The notes below the pieces were generated by a model. That model saw nothing but the letters and a program-made list of their open reading frames with translations, ran no database searches and had not been told where the DNA came from. The translations under genes were made by a program, and so were the position numbers. A DNA stretch of 64,000 nt from contig NZ_JARGET010000016.1 in NCBI RefSeq assembly GCF_029210485.1, positions 62,001-126,000 on the forward strand. The letters are read 5' to 3'. Every line of letters starts with the position of its first letter. The stretch's first letter is position 1. This document shows positions 34,809-42,750 of this stretch, piece by piece. Source of the DNA: Hoeflea sp. YIM 152468. GTDB lineage: Bacteria; Pseudomonadota; Alphaproteobacteria; Rhizobiales; Rhizobiaceae.

Positions 34809-35279
34809 CTACGATAGTGCGGAGAGCGGAACCGCCGTGGTTTCCTTGATCTCTTCCATGACGAAGGAGGCGGAGACGTCGGCCAGTTTCACCCTGGCGA
34901 TCAGCCTCTGATAGAGCCGGTCGTAAGCTTTCACGTCGGAAACGCGGGCGCGGAGCACGTAATCGAGATCGCCAGACGTGCGGTAGACGCCGACGATTTC
35001 GGGAAAGGCGCTGACGGCATCGCGGAAGCTTTTGAGCCAGTCGGCGTCATGGCTGTCGGCGCGCACGAAAATGAACACCGACAGGCCGCAGCCGGCCATC
35101 TCGGCGTCGAGAATGGCGACGCGATCCCTGATCAGCCCGCGCTCCTCCATCAGCTTGACCCGGCGCCAACAGGCGTTGCGCGACAGGTTGACCCGTTCCG
35201 ACAGCGCATCGACCGACAGGGTGCTGTCCCGCTGCAACTGGGTCAGAATTCGGATATCCATCTCGTCTATCTGGTGCAT
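34809..35279 (-). CDS. Lrp/AsnC family transcriptional regulator
   Basis: The 156-residue protein begins MDEIDxxIL-like (IDEMDIRILTQLQRD) with the AsnC helix-turn-helix (LSERVNLSRNACWRRVKLMEERG, about residues 27-50 given in parts). A RAM effector domain follows, containing VYRTSGDLDYVLRARV near residue 110. Such regulators respond to amino acids. Its target may be an adjacent gene, but the divergent neighbour at 35392 is a short DUF6356 gene, and no amino-acid gene is next to it. Confidence 0.94.
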   Translation of the reverse strand: MHQIDEMDIRILTQLQRDSTLSVDALSERVNLSRNACWRRVKLMEERGLIRDRVAILDAEMAGCGLSVFIFVRADSHDADWLKSFRDAVSAFPEIVGVYRTSGDLDYVLRARVSDVKAYDRLYQRLIARVKLADVSASFVMEEIKETTAVPLSALS

Positions 35280-35391
35280 TCCGATTTATCTATCCCATTA
35301 TCTGGCGTTTTCAAGGGACAATCGGGACAAATTCTCCTTCGAAGCCGGCTATCCTTCCCCACGCAAAGCTTGGACGAAGGGAAACTTGCCG

Positions 35392-35607
35392 ATGCCGAAC
35401 CAGCTCGCCCGCCTGTTCACCGCGCACCTGCGCGCGGTGGATGAGACCTATTTCGAACATTTGCGCTTTGCCGCAACATTTTCGGCCAAGCTTTTTGCCG
35501 CCGGTTTCTGCGCCCTGGTGCATGCGATGCTGCCGTTCATCTTTGAGAAAACTGCAAGTGGTATCATCAACGACTTGCATCACCGGATGCATAACCGGAG
35601 CAAATAG
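35392..35607 (+). CDS. DUF6356 family protein
   Basis: This 71-residue protein matches the short alphaproteobacterial DUF6356 family in its whole length: HLRAVDETYFEHLRFAATF, AGFCALVHAMLPFIFEKTAS and a final LHHRMHNRSK. A single hydrophobic stretch covers about residues 28-50. The function is unknown. The ATG at 35392 has AAGGGAA upstream. It ends seven bases before a class II glutamine amidotransferase gene on the same strand, so the two are probably co-transcribed. Confidence 0.85.
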   Translation: MPNQLARLFTAHLRAVDETYFEHLRFAATFSAKLFAAGFCALVHAMLPFIFEKTASGIINDLHHRMHNRSK

Positions 35608-35613
35608 AACCGC

Positions 35614-36423
35614 ATGTGCAGATGGGCCGCCTACCGAGGAACGCCGATCCCGCTGGAGCAGATCGTCTCCGCCCCCGGCCATTCGCTGATCGACCAGTCG
35701 CACCAGGCCACGGAAGCCAAGACGGCGACCAATGGCGACGGGTTTGGCGTCGCCTGGTATGGCGAGCACGCAGAACCCGGACTTTACCGCGATGTGCTGC
35801 CGGCCTGGTCGGACTGCAATCTGAAATCATTGGCGCGGCAGATCCGCTCGCCGCTGTTTCTGGCCCATGTCCGCGCCTCCACCGGAGGGGCGACCAGCCG
35901 CGACAATTGCCACCCCTTCGTGCACAACACCTGGTCGTTCATGCACAACGGCCAGATCGCCGGGTTTGAAAAAATCCGGCGGCCGATGGAAGCGGCGCTC
36001 TCGGACCGGCTCTATCAGGCGCGGCATGGCACCACCGATTCGGAGCTCCTGTTTCTGCTGGCGCTCGAATTCGGGCTCGAGACAGACCCGGCCGCCGCCT
36101 TTGCCGAAGCCATCCGCTTTGCGCTGGCGCAATCGGCCCGCGCCGGCGTGCGCGAGCTGGTGCGCTTTACCGCTGCATTTTCCGATGGCCAGACGCTCTA
36201 TGCGATCCGCTATGCCACCGACGCCCATGCGCCGACACTCTATTCGGCGCCGACCTGCGCCAACCAGGGACATTGCCTGGTCTCCGAACCATTCACCGAC
36301 GCTGACACGAAATGGCACGAAATCCCGGCCGGCAGCTTTGTGACGCTGAAGGCCAGCGGCATCTCGTCGGCGCGGTTTTCGCCGCTGCAGGCGGAAGCGG
36401 TGACGGTGGCTGAACTGGCGTGA
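35614..36423 (+). CDS. Class II glutamine amidotransferase (YafJ-like)
   Basis: The 269-residue protein starts MCRWAAYRG, placing the nucleophile at Cys2, as in Ntn-type glutamine amidotransferases. Later parts include GDGFGVAWYGE near residue 47, LFLAHVRASTGGA, and NCHPFVHNTWSFMHNGQIAGF near residue 100. It corresponds to the stand-alone YafJ/EgtC-like group. There is no synthetase domain, so the acceptor reaction is unknown. It is the last gene before the lower-GC cassette that begins 210 bases on. Confidence 0.92.
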   Translation: MCRWAAYRGTPIPLEQIVSAPGHSLIDQSHQATEAKTATNGDGFGVAWYGEHAEPGLYRDVLPAWSDCNLKSLARQIRSPLFLAHVRASTGGATSRDNCHPFVHNTWSFMHNGQIAGFEKIRRPMEAALSDRLYQARHGTTDSELLFLLALEFGLETDPAAAFAEAIRFALAQSARAGVRELVRFTAAFSDGQTLYAIRYATDAHAPTLYSAPTCANQGHCLVSEPFTDADTKWHEIPAGSFVTLKASGISSARFSPLQAEAVTVAELA

Positions 36424-36525
36424 GGGCGACGGGGAGGGGATTGGATTCGCAACACCGGGACAATGCGGACACCCTCTACTACCTCTCAGTTGATGCAATT
36501 CGAAATCCAGATCTCATGACCTGTA

Positions 36526-36555
36526 TTGCGATGCAGCGCTACAAGCGAATAGAAT
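36526..36555 (+). promoter_or_regulatory. Weak promoter candidate for the DUF5343-HEPN cassette
   Basis: TTGCGA (36526-36531) and TAGAAT (36550-36555) are 18 bases apart, about 78 bases before the DUF5343 start. The -10 is good, the -35 and spacing are only fair. The 210-base region is visibly richer in AT than its left flank. Confidence 0.3.
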
Positions 36556-36633
36556 TTATTACGGCGTGAAGGTATCGACTTTTTGAGCACAACATGCGCT
36601 ACTTTAGCGAGTGTTACTCAATAGGAGTTAGCT

Positions 36634-37287
36634 ATGGCTTCGCTTCCGTACATTACCTCAGCGGGCAATATTGATAAGGCTCTAGCCACGATCAAAACTG
36701 CGCCTGTACCCGAACGAGTTAGCCAGGACTTTGTCAAAACAATCCTGAAGATACCCGGCGGCTCAGGCGATCAGATGACCGCATTTCTGAAAAAGATCAA
36801 TTTCGCGGCTTCCGATGGAAAACCAACCGAGCTTTACACCAAGTTCCGTAACCCAACATCATCTGGCCAAGCCGTTGCTCAGGCAATCAGACATGCTTAC
36901 GCACCACTGTATACACGCAATGAGTTTATGCATAAACTCAATGACAATGAACTGCTCGGCTTAATCGTTGAAGAGACAGGTCAGGCGCATGATTCTAACC
37001 CCGTTAAGCTCGCATATGCCTGTATAAAGGCTTTAAAAAAGCATGCGACATTCAATATCGGAGATGTTTCTTCCGCAGGCGCTCCAGAACGGGAGGAAAA
37101 TTTTCAAAGAGACACCGTTAATTTCAATCAAAAAGCGGAAGATAGCGCTCCGCCAAAGACTGGAAGCATTGGCCTAAATCTCGGCTACACAATTAATCTG
37201 AATCTTCCAGCAACCACGAATCCAGAGGTGTTCAATGCGATCTTCAAAAGCCTCAAGGACAATCTTCTGAGAGATGACGATGCCTAA
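36634..37287 (+). CDS. DUF5343 family protein
   Basis: The 217-residue protein fits DUF5343, from memory of the family: PYITSAGNIDKALATIK at the start, then TELYTKFRNPTSSGQAVAQA, HAYAPLYTRNEF, and a late LNLPATTNPEVFNAIFKSL. The N-terminal half looks like a winged-helix-type helical domain; no membrane segment or signal peptide is seen. No biochemical activity is known to me. The ATG follows AGGAGTTAGCT, a good ribosome site. Base composition is near 47-50 percent GC in two 60-base blocks counted by hand (36841, 37201), against 67 percent in a block at 35881. It overlaps the next gene by 14 bases. Confidence 0.85.
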   Translation: MASLPYITSAGNIDKALATIKTAPVPERVSQDFVKTILKIPGGSGDQMTAFLKKINFAASDGKPTELYTKFRNPTSSGQAVAQAIRHAYAPLYTRNEFMHKLNDNELLGLIVEETGQAHDSNPVKLAYACIKALKKHATFNIGDVSSAGAPEREENFQRDTVNFNQKAEDSAPPKTGSIGLNLGYTINLNLPATTNPEVFNAIFKSLKDNLLRDDDA

Positions 37288-37873
37288 ACGACCCGATGGT
37301 TTGATCCGGGCCTTCGGCATGTCCGGACTCCAGATAGTCAGCGATATGAAGGCCATAGAAAAGGATAGCGGCCATGATTTGGCTGTTACGCCGAAATCGG
37401 CCACAGATCGGAAGGTTTCCGAGTATGAGCAATTTGAAGCGCAACTGCGCGCCGAAGCCGCTCGCATGTCTGAATTCTATGAGGTTTTCTATTGCCTAGA
37501 GAATTCAATACGGAAGCTTGTCAAAGGCATCATGATCGAAGCAGAAGGCGCAGACTGGTGGCAAAGTGTAAGGGTTGATGAGAACAAGATCCGAAACCCT
37601 GCTCGAGGTCGTCACAAAAAAGAAGTAGACAGCGGTATTACTCCGCGGTCTGACGATCTCATCGATTATACGACATTTGGAGAGCTTTCACAGTTGATCA
37701 CGGATAATTGGGACATTTTTGACCCGGTATTCTCCTCAAAGATCGCGGTCAGCAATATCGCTAATCAGCTAAACCTTCTACGCGGGCCAATTGCACACTG
37801 CAATGCAACGGATGAGCTAGAGCAGGATCGATTGAACTTAGCTGTACAATCTTGGTTCAAGCTCATGTCATAG
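37274..37873 (+). CDS. Swt1-like HEPN domain protein
   Basis: The 199-residue protein resembles Swt1-family HEPN proteins: an N-terminal AFGMSGLQIVSDM segment, then an all-helical domain beginning FYEVFYCLENSIRKLVKGIM near residue 77. The late LLRGPIAHCN gives Arg170-x4-His175, the R-x4-6-H motif used by HEPN ribonucleases, although the residue after Arg is Gly instead of the usual polar one. A cleavage role on RNA is therefore possible but unproven. The start overlaps the DUF5343 gene (ATG at 37274 or 37280), so they are translated together. It ends 69 bases from the convergent coaBC stop. Confidence 0.8.
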   Translation: MTMPKRPDGLIRAFGMSGLQIVSDMKAIEKDSGHDLAVTPKSATDRKVSEYEQFEAQLRAEAARMSEFYEVFYCLENSIRKLVKGIMIEAEGADWWQSVRVDENKIRNPARGRHKKEVDSGITPRSDDLIDYTTFGELSQLITDNWDIFDPVFSSKIAVSNIANQLNLLRGPIAHCNATDELEQDRLNLAVQSWFKLMS

Positions 37874-37942
37874 CCACCGGCCCATTGCTTATTGATTTGT
37901 CGGTCATGATTGCAAGGGCTGAGCCCTCAGCTGCCGCGTCCG

Positions 37943-39145
37943 CTAAAAGGCCTTAGCAATCCGCGCCGCCAGCCGGTCGGCGACCTCGCCCTTGCTCAGA
38001 TCCGGCCAGTCCTCGACGCCATCTTTCGAGACGATGCGGACGCGGTTGCGGTCACCACCCATGATGCCGGTGGCGGGCGAGACGTCGTTGGCGACGATGA
38101 AATCGGCCCCTTTGCGGGCCAGCTTGGCCTGCGCGTTGGCGACGACGTCGGCGGTTTCGGCGGCAAAGCCGACCACGAGGTGGGGGCGGCTCTGGTGATG
38201 GCCGATGGTCTTGAGGATATCGGGATTTTCGGTGAGCTCGAGCGGCGCCGGGCCCTCGCCTTCCTTCTTCTTGATCTTGTTTGCGGCGGAGGTTGCCACC
38301 CGCCAGTCGGCGACGGCTGCGACAAAGACGGCAATGTCGGCGGGCAAGGCGGCGGTGACAGCGTCAAGCATGTTGGCCGCACTCTCGACCCGGACCACCG
38401 TGACGCCCACAGGATCGGCAAGGGTGACCGGACCGGAGACCAGCGTCACCTCGGCGCCGAGTCGGGCAAGGCTGGCAGCGATGGCGTGGCCCTGCTTGCC
38501 CGACGAGCGGTTGGCGATGTAGCGCACCGGGTCGATCGGCTCATGCGTCGGGCCGGAGGTGACGATGGCGGTTTTGCCTTTGAGCGGCTTTGGCGCGTCA
38601 TCCAGCAGCGCCTCGATGTGCGCGACGATCTGCAAGGGCTCGGCCATGCGGCCCTCGCCGGCCTCACCGGTTTCGGCCATTTCACCGGCCATCGGGCCGA
38701 TGAAGCCGATGCCGTCACTGCGCAAGGTCGCGACGTTGCGGCGGGTTGCAGCGTGCGCCCACATCGCCGGGTTCATGGCCGGCGCAAGCAGCACCGGCGC
38801 GTTGGTGGCGAGCAGCACGGTGGAAGCCAGATCACCCGCCATTCCATGGGCCATCCTGGCCATCAGATCGGCGGTGGCGGGCGCCACGCAGATGAGATCG
38901 CAATCGCGCGCCAGCCTGATATGGCCGACGTCCTGCTCGTCCTCGCGCGAAAACAGATCGGTGTAGACATGATCGGCGGCGAGCGCGCCCACAGCCAGGG
39001 GGGTGACGAATTCCTGCGCGGCCCGGGTCATCAGCGGCCGCACCTCAGCCCCGCGCTCGCGCAGACGGCGGATCAGATCGAGTGACTTGTAGGCGGCAAT
39101 GCCGCCGGAAATGATCAGCAGGATGCGTTTGCCGGCAAGGGTCAT
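37943..39145 (-). CDS. coaBC: Bifunctional phosphopantothenoylcysteine decarboxylase/phosphopantothenate-cysteine ligase
   Basis: CoaBC catalyses two steps of coenzyme A synthesis. The 400-residue protein has the flavin-binding CoaC part first (ILLIISGGIAAYKSLDLIRRL at the start, PAMNPAMWAHAATRRNV with the Asn-Met-Trp active-site region). The CoaB part follows from about residue 190, with TSGPTHEPIDPVRYIANRSS and KIKKKEG. Its ATG (39145) overlaps the vapC stop by four bases (ATGA), so its translation appears coupled to a toxin gene. An upstream in-frame extension inside vapC is not used. Confidence 0.96.
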   Translation of the reverse strand: MTLAGKRILLIISGGIAAYKSLDLIRRLRERGAEVRPLMTRAAQEFVTPLAVGALAADHVYTDLFSREDEQDVGHIRLARDCDLICVAPATADLMARMAHGMAGDLASTVLLATNAPVLLAPAMNPAMWAHAATRRNVATLRSDGIGFIGPMAGEMAETGEAGEGRMAEPLQIVAHIEALLDDAPKPLKGKTAIVTSGPTHEPIDPVRYIANRSSGKQGHAIAASLARLGAEVTLVSGPVTLADPVGVTVVRVESAANMLDAVTAALPADIAVFVAAVADWRVATSAANKIKKKEGEGPAPLELTENPDILKTIGHHQSRPHLVVGFAAETADVVANAQAKLARKGADFIVANDVSPATGIMGGDRNRVRIVSKDGVEDWPDLSKGEVADRLAARIAKAF

Positions 39146-39564
39146 GGTGCGGGGTCCCAAGGGTTGATGAGGGTGAGGCCGCAATCGGCGAAATCGCGGA
39201 CATTGCGGGTGGCAACCGGCAGACCGCGCCTCAGCGCTATGGCAGCTATCTGGGCGTCGAGGATAGAAACGGGACGGCCTACGGAGCGGCGGGAAGAAAG
39301 CACTTTTGCATAAAATGGAGCATCAGCACTTTCAAATGCCAGGAGCCGCTCAGTCTCATATGACTCAAGAAACTCGGCGATCATAGCGCCAAGAACTTCG
39401 CTACGGCGCCCGGCTGGCAAAAACGCAACGCCAGCGAGCAATTCCGCTTTGACCACCGACGGGACGCAAAGCACATTCGGATCAAGGGTAGCGAACCATG
39501 TCATGACCGCTTGATCCGGCCGTATGGAAATTGCCTCAGAAATCACATTGGTATCGAGGATCAT
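39142..39564 (-). CDS. vapC: PIN-domain toxin (VapC type)
   Basis: The 140-residue protein has the PIN ribonuclease acidic residues: Asp4 in MILDTNVISE, Glu41 near VVKAELLAG, Asp103 in ILDAQIAAIA, and the fourth acidic region TRNVRDFAD. VapC-type toxins cleave tRNA or rRNA until bound by the cognate antitoxin. It closely follows the FitA/VapB-like antitoxin gene (4-base overlap), completing a toxin-antitoxin pair. Its stop overlaps the coaBC start, an unusual junction with an essential gene. Confidence 0.93.
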   Translation of the reverse strand: MILDTNVISEAISIRPDQAVMTWFATLDPNVLCVPSVVKAELLAGVAFLPAGRRSEVLGAMIAEFLESYETERLLAFESADAPFYAKVLSSRRSVGRPVSILDAQIAAIALRRGLPVATRNVRDFADCGLTLINPWDPAP

Positions 39565-39842
39565 TCGTCTTCAAGCCAGTCGAAGACAGGTCGCTCGCCA
39601 GCGAGCTCGGTGCGCGGCCGTATCTCAAGATCAAAGGCGCCGTACTTCTCGCGCAAGGCCATCACACGGTCATAGAAAGTTTCACCGGCGGGCTTTGCCG
39701 AAGCGTTGCGATCATCTTCGCGCACGGATTTGCGCAACAGCACACGTGCCTCTTCCTCCATGGAGACGCCATGGCGCGCGGCACGCTCGCGCAGCGCCTG
39801 CTTCACCTCGTCATCGAGATTACGGATGGTGAGTGATGCCAT
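39561..39842 (-). CDS. vapB: FitA/VapB-like antitoxin (ribbon-helix-helix)
   Basis: The 93-residue protein has an N-terminal ribbon-helix-helix domain (MASLTIRNLDDEVKQALRER, residues 1-20) with the RAARHGVSMEEEAR stretch typical of FitA-like antitoxins. The C-terminal acidic and aromatic tail (VFDWLEDE) should wrap the VapC active site. The ATG at 39842 has GAGG upstream; a longer start to 39908 would run through the operator repeats and is unlikely. It overlaps vapC by four bases. TGCAAT palindromes upstream are probable binding sites for the complex. Confidence 0.88.
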   Translation of the reverse strand: MASLTIRNLDDEVKQALRERAARHGVSMEEEARVLLRKSVREDDRNASAKPAGETFYDRVMALREKYGAFDLEIRPRTELAGERPVFDWLEDE

Positions 39843-39876
39843 GGTGAACCTCGCCTGAAGAGATGTGCCTGATGCC

Positions 39877-39903
39877 TGCAATGTATGCATTGCAATCATT
39901 GCA
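39877..39903. promoter_or_regulatory. TGCAAT palindromes upstream of vapBC
   Basis: TGCAATG-TATG-CATTGCA (39877-39894) is a perfect 7+7 inverted repeat. It is followed at once by TGCAAT-C-ATTGCA (39891-39903), sharing the last TGCA. Three half-sites are thus in phase 35-60 bases ahead of the antitoxin start, as expected for a FitAB/VapBC autorepression operator. Confidence 0.65.
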
Positions 39904-40023
39904 GTCAAACGAAGCGGTAACGGAGAGGTGGGGGCGTCCGCCAGGGCGAGTGGTCGCTGCAGGCACTACCCTGGAGGCAAGCGGCAACCCGGCGCCAGGC
40001 CGGGTTGCCCAGGTCTGGTGCGG

Positions 40024-40461
40024 TCAGGCCGCCTTGAGGATCTCGACCATCTCGATTTCGAATATCAGATCCTTGCCAGCCAGCGGATGGTTGGCGTCGA
40101 CGGTGATTTCCTGTTCGGCAACGGCGGTGACAACCAGCGTCATCTGCGCACCCTCTGGCGTTTGCGCCTGCAGCTGCATGCCTTCCTGCGGTTCGAGTTC
40201 CGGCGGCAGAGCCTCGCGCGGAACCTGCTGAACCTTGGCCGCGTCGTGGGGACCGTAGGCCTCCTCAGCCGGAACGGTGACCGTCTGCTTGTCACCGACC
40301 TTCATGCCCTCGACTTCGCGGTCAAGTCCGCTGATGATCTGGCCGGAACCAACCTGGAACTCCAGAGGCTCGCGACCCTCGGAACTGTCGAACCGGGTGC
40401 CGTCTGTGAGTTTGCCGGTATAGTTTATCCGAACGGTGTCGCCGGGTTTGGCCTCGCTCAT
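40024..40461 (-). CDS. FKBP-type peptidyl-prolyl isomerase (SlyD-like)
   Basis: The 145-residue protein has an FKBP domain interrupted by an insert-in-flap region, as in SlyD: SEGREPLEFQVGSGQIISGLDREVEGM, AYGPHDAAKVQQVPREALP, then a returning strand ending ANHPLAGKDLIFEIEMVEI (given in pieces). It lacks the histidine-rich metal tail of SlyD. It should catalyse cis-trans isomerisation of prolyl bonds and act as a folding chaperone in the cytoplasm. The ATG at 40461 begins SEAKPGDTVRINYTG, the family start. It lies upstream of the vapBC pair on the same strand with 120 bases between stop and operator. Confidence 0.93.
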   Translation of the reverse strand: MSEAKPGDTVRINYTGKLTDGTRFDSSEGREPLEFQVGSGQIISGLDREVEGMKVGDKQTVTVPAEEAYGPHDAAKVQQVPREALPPELEPQEGMQLQAQTPEGAQMTLVVTAVAEQEITVDANHPLAGKDLIFEIEMVEILKAA

Positions 40462-40692
40462 ATAAATATCCAATGCTTGTGTGTTTTCCGGGCGTCCGCA
40501 AATCTACGGATCTCGTGCGCGATGCGCTGCCGGGTTTCCTGCCCTGACGGCGTCTATGGAGCCGTCGGCGAATGTTGGCGCGGCGTTCAATGGCCGATCC
40601 AATCCCCTATTTTGCGTGAAAAAGGCCAAGATTGCAAATCTGACGGCCGATTTTTTTCAAAACCACAGGTGTCCTGGTCCCGGCCTTTCGGG

Positions 40693-41142
40693 TCAGGGAT
40701 GGCGGAAATCTTGGCGCAGCCGCAGCGCATGCGTCGCTTCGGGCTCATCGACCGGCTCAAACCCCAGCAATTCGTAAAAGCTGCGTGAGGCGGGGGTGGC
40801 GCGGAGGCGAATGCGGCAGAAATGGCTCGCGGCGCCGTCGAGGGTGTGGGCGACCAAAGCTCTGGCGATACCGGCATGGCGGTGGTCGAGGCAGACATAG
40901 AGATGGCGGATGCGGCCGGCGTTTTCGCTGGTATAGGGATCGCGGTTGAGGCCGCAGAAGCCAATCAGCGTGTCATCATCGAAAGCCCCAACCAGGCGCT
41001 CGCCGGGACCGTCGAAGCGGTTGGCGCCGGACTTCCAGTCCTGGATCATGCGTTCAACATAGGCATAGCCATCGCTCCAGGCTTCGTCCGACAGCGGCTG
41101 GGCGTCGTGGTCGTCGAGCGATATCGGCCGATAGCTGATCAT
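40693..41142 (-). CDS. GNAT family N-acetyltransferase
   Basis: The 149-residue protein has a GNAT core: IRHLYVCLDHRHAGIARALVAH near residue 88 with the acetyl-CoA loop, and RATPASRSFYELLGFEPVDE toward the end. The acceptor is unknown. The ATG at 41142 begins the family N-terminus; the ORF extends upstream into ubiB without conservation. It lies 20 bases from the ubiB stop on the same strand and could be the last gene of a ubiE-ubiB transcript. Confidence 0.88.
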   Translation of the reverse strand: MISYRPISLDDHDAQPLSDEAWSDGYAYVERMIQDWKSGANRFDGPGERLVGAFDDDTLIGFCGLNRDPYTSENAGRIRHLYVCLDHRHAGIARALVAHTLDGAASHFCRIRLRATPASRSFYELLGFEPVDEPEATHALRLRQDFRHP

Positions 41143-41161
41143 GGTCCGGCCATCGGGGCCG

Positions 41162-42745
41162 TTACCATAGCGGATGGACCGCCAACGCCCCCCACACCGC
41201 TGCAGCGGCAATGATCCACAAGGCCACACGACCCGAGCGGGTGTGGCGGGCTTCGGCCTTGCCGATGGCTTCGGACGTGGCGGCGTCAAACCGCAGTCCG
41301 TTCTCAGCCATCACGCCCACTTCATTGGCGAAGCGTTCGGTGCGGATGGCAAGATCGGGCAATTGCTCGGCCAGTCTGAGGGCTGCGATCGCGCCGGCCT
41401 TGATGTCGACGGCGATGCGCCTGGGGCCGAGATTGTCCCGGATCCAGCTGCCGACCACCGGTTCGGCGGCCTTCCACATGTTGAATCTGGGGTTGAGCGT
41501 GCGGGCGACACCCTCGACCACCACCATGGTCTTCTGCAGCATCACCAGTTCGGGCCGGGTCTGCATGTCGAACAGTTCGGTAACCTCGAACAGCAGCGTC
41601 AGCAGCCGCGCCATGGAGATGGTTTCAGCCGGCTGGCCATGGATCGGCTCGCCGATGGCGCGAATGGCCTGGGCAAAGCTCGCCGGATTGTGGCGGGCAT
41701 TGACATAGCCGGCCTCGAAATGGACATCGGCGACGCGCTGGTAATCGCCGGTTATGAAGCCATAGAGGATCTCGGCCAGGAAGCGGCGCTCCTTTTTGCC
41801 AAGTCGGCCGACAATGCCCATGTCGACGGCGACGATCATGCCGGCCGGATCAACGAAGAGATTGCCCTGGTGCATGTCGGCATGGAAGAAGCCGTCGCGC
41901 AGCGTGTGGCGCAGGAACGACTGGATCAGCGTGTCGGCTATCGCATCGAGATCATGACCGGCGGCGCGCAGACCCGCAACATCGCTCATCTTGATGCCGT
42001 CGATCCACTCCATGGTGACGCAGTCGCGGCCGGTGCGCTCCCAGTCGACCGAAGGCACCCGGAAGCCGGGATCGTCTTTGGTGTTGGCGGCCATTTCCGA
42101 GAGCGCCGCGGCTTCGAGCCGGAGATCCATCTCGATGCGGGTGGTCTGCTCCAGCGTTCTGGTGATCTCGACCGGGCGCAGCCGGCGCGAGGACGGGATG
42201 AAGCGCTCCTGCAGTTCTGACACCAGGTAAAACGCCTCGAGATCGTGCCTGAAGCGTTGCCGCACGCCGGGCCGGATCACCTTGACGGCAACCTGGCGGG
42301 GGCCGTTCCCGCTAGCGACTTCAGCCTTGTGCACCTGGGCTATGGAGGCGGCGGCAATCGGCGGATCGAAACGGGTGTAGAGGTCGGAAATCGGCCGGCC
42401 CAGCGAGGCTTCGATGGCCATGCGGGCCTGAGCCTCGGGAAATGTCGCCATCCGGTCCTGCAGGCCGGACAGATCCTCGGCGATGTCGGCGCCGACCACA
42501 TCGGGCCGTGTGGCCAGAAACTGGCCGAGCTTGACCCAGGAGGGACCAAGCCGCTCGACTGCGCGGGCCAGCCGGTCGGTGCGCTCGGCATTTTTTGCCT
42601 GCCGCTTGGCCAGCAGCCCGGCAATCCGATGGCCAAGCTTGAGCGGGCCGGGAAGCTCGTCGGCGGGCAGCGAGGAAACCACGCCCTCGCGCACAAGGAT
42701 GAAGCCCGCCCGAATCAGGCGCAGATAGGTGCCGAGACTTGCCAT
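41162..42745 (-). CDS. ubiB: Ubiquinone biosynthesis kinase-like protein UbiB
   Basis: UbiB is an atypical kinase-like ATPase of the ABC1/ADCK family needed for ubiquinone synthesis. The 527-residue protein has the KxGQ motif in LGPSWVKLGQFLATRPD near residue 72, an alanine-rich loop variant PIAAASIAQVHKA, the HADMHQGNLFV and VDMGIVG metal and catalytic segments, and two C-terminal membrane segments (VALWIIAAAAVWGALAV). It follows ubiE by 5 bases, so ubiE-ubiB is one operon, as widely conserved. In many relatives coaBC is next; here three accessory gene groups intervene. Confidence 0.96.
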   Translation of the reverse strand: MASLGTYLRLIRAGFILVREGVVSSLPADELPGPLKLGHRIAGLLAKRQAKNAERTDRLARAVERLGPSWVKLGQFLATRPDVVGADIAEDLSGLQDRMATFPEAQARMAIEASLGRPISDLYTRFDPPIAAASIAQVHKAEVASGNGPRQVAVKVIRPGVRQRFRHDLEAFYLVSELQERFIPSSRRLRPVEITRTLEQTTRIEMDLRLEAAALSEMAANTKDDPGFRVPSVDWERTGRDCVTMEWIDGIKMSDVAGLRAAGHDLDAIADTLIQSFLRHTLRDGFFHADMHQGNLFVDPAGMIVAVDMGIVGRLGKKERRFLAEILYGFITGDYQRVADVHFEAGYVNARHNPASFAQAIRAIGEPIHGQPAETISMARLLTLLFEVTELFDMQTRPELVMLQKTMVVVEGVARTLNPRFNMWKAAEPVVGSWIRDNLGPRRIAVDIKAGAIAALRLAEQLPDLAIRTERFANEVGVMAENGLRFDAATSEAIGKAEARHTRSGRVALWIIAAAAVWGALAVHPLW

Positions 42746-42750
42746 GCCGC

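Noticed and set aside
36424-36633. Integration site or direct repeats flanking the DUF5343/HEPN cassette
   Set aside because: No tRNA, integrase or matching flanking repeats were found by eye, so only composition and gene content support transfer.
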